A stretch of 64,000 nt of DNA. It comes from a virus. The stretch lies in the IMG/VR virus record IMGVR_UViG_3300035666_000004, positions 57,825 through 121,824 of that record; one strand, written 5' to 3'. Below, piece by piece: positions 63,775-64,000 of the stretch. The notes below the pieces were generated by a model. That model was not told where the DNA came from, did no database searches, and was given only the letters and a program-made list of their open reading frames with translations. Each line of letters starts with the position of its first letter. The first letter of the stretch is position 1. The position numbers and the translations under genes are program-made.

Positions 63775-64000
63775 CTAATCTTTTTCTGTTTTCCAGCCTT
63801 GTTTTTGAGCAAGGCTTTGGTATGCTTCTGGTGTTCTAGGTCCATCAATTATTTTTACGCCGCCAGTAACTTTTCCTAGTTTAGGAGCAGCATATCTAAT
63901 AAATGTGGCTTCAACTACACATTCAAGTTGGGCCATACAAGTAAAAATTAATTCAATACCATCAAATGACGGATTAACATCAACCGAACCTACAGAAAAA
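63775..64000 (-). CDS. Partial gene at right edge (C-terminal 74 residues)
   Basis: The frame is open to the window edge and ends TEKD-stop 2 bases before the HNH start. The visible part (SFDGIELIFTCMAQLECVVE, then TGGVKIIDGPRTPEAYQSLA) is an alpha/beta sequence that I do not recognise. It lies upstream in the same transcript as the HNH gene; function unknown. Confidence 0.7.
   Translation of the reverse strand, partial: FSVGSVDVNPSFDGIELIFTCMAQLECVVEATFIRYAAPKLGKVTGGVKIIDGPRTPEAYQSLAQKQGWKTEKD

Noticed and set aside
1-64000. Diversity-generating retroelement as a source of small-protein variation
   Set aside because: No reverse transcriptase gene and no template/variable repeat pair seen in the window.
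1-64000. tRNA genes, rRNA genes or insertion sequences
   Set aside because: No cloverleaf-like segment ending in CCA context, rRNA stretch or transposase frame was noticed; the 33-bp repeats near 9.6 kb are gene-junction repeats, not IS ends. A tRNA scan was not possible here.
1-64000. Alternative genetic code (stop reassignment) in a large phage
   Set aside because: Genes end at all three stop codons with ATGA, TAATG and TAG junctions that agree with neighbouring starts; no gene is fragmented by in-frame stops.

Overview
The window is part of the genome of a contractile-tailed bacteriophage (myovirus), probably one with a large genome: 64 kb holds a full tail and baseplate module, several tail-fibre genes and many accessory genes, but no terminase, major capsid or DNA polymerase gene that I recognise. 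The DNA is AT-rich by eye and uses the standard code with ATG, GTG and TTG starts. Clear AGGAGG-type ribosome sites and sigma70-type hexamers point to a bacterial host, but the host cannot be named from the sequence.

Layout. Late structural genes run on the minus strand in blocks: tail fibres (1-7334), baseplate to tape measure and tail assembly chaperones (13671-36727), a fibre-like protein with two membrane proteins (39695-42639), and tail tube, sheath and large multidomain virion-type proteins (51393-64000). Accessory islands lie between them, mostly on the plus strand: 7558-13674, 36827-39686 and 45666-51342. A minus-strand AAA+/VWA operon (42764-45542) sits between the fibre-like gene and the third island. 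Eleven copies of CCTAATCT lie 7-76 bases upstream of minus-strand structural genes and look like the core of a phage late promoter. The islands instead start with sigma70-like promoters, several with an extended -10 (TGTGGTA...).

Main discovery. The islands are dominated by one family of small proteins (56-82 aa), about 47 members: 31 in one uninterrupted array at 7746-13674, the others at 38008-38375, 42764-43346, 46316-47653, 48114-49133 and 51094-51342. Nearly all begin M-[KR]-K-R-x-Q-[IL]. From residue 4 the chain reads as consecutive four-residue units x-x-x-hydrophobic (typical units RDQL, YDRL, RDNL, YNQL). About 30 members keep this register for most of their length, some for 13-17 units. 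One gene (9633-9881) consists of sixteen 12-bp repeats encoding YQLV/NQLR-type units and is flanked by a perfect 33-bp direct repeat. Most array genes overlap by ATGA. I do not recognise the family, and its function is unknown.

How the parts fit. The tail genes follow contractile-tail logic: tube, sheath, chaperones, tape measure, hub, gp5/gpV-like spike, a LysM/gp25-like wedge protein, a gpJ-like wedge protein, and fibres with three tandem collar-domain adhesins. The 54.9-63.2 kb proteins (repeat protein, double-zincin protein, GNAT-2H protein, Nudix plus ADP-ribosyltransferase-like protein) resemble multidomain proteins that phages package and deliver with DNA. The accessory islands supply a 5'-3' exonuclease, an AAA+/VWA pair, zinc-ribbon and membrane mini-proteins and the tetrad family, probably early functions. 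No stretch longer than about 225 bases lacks a gene.
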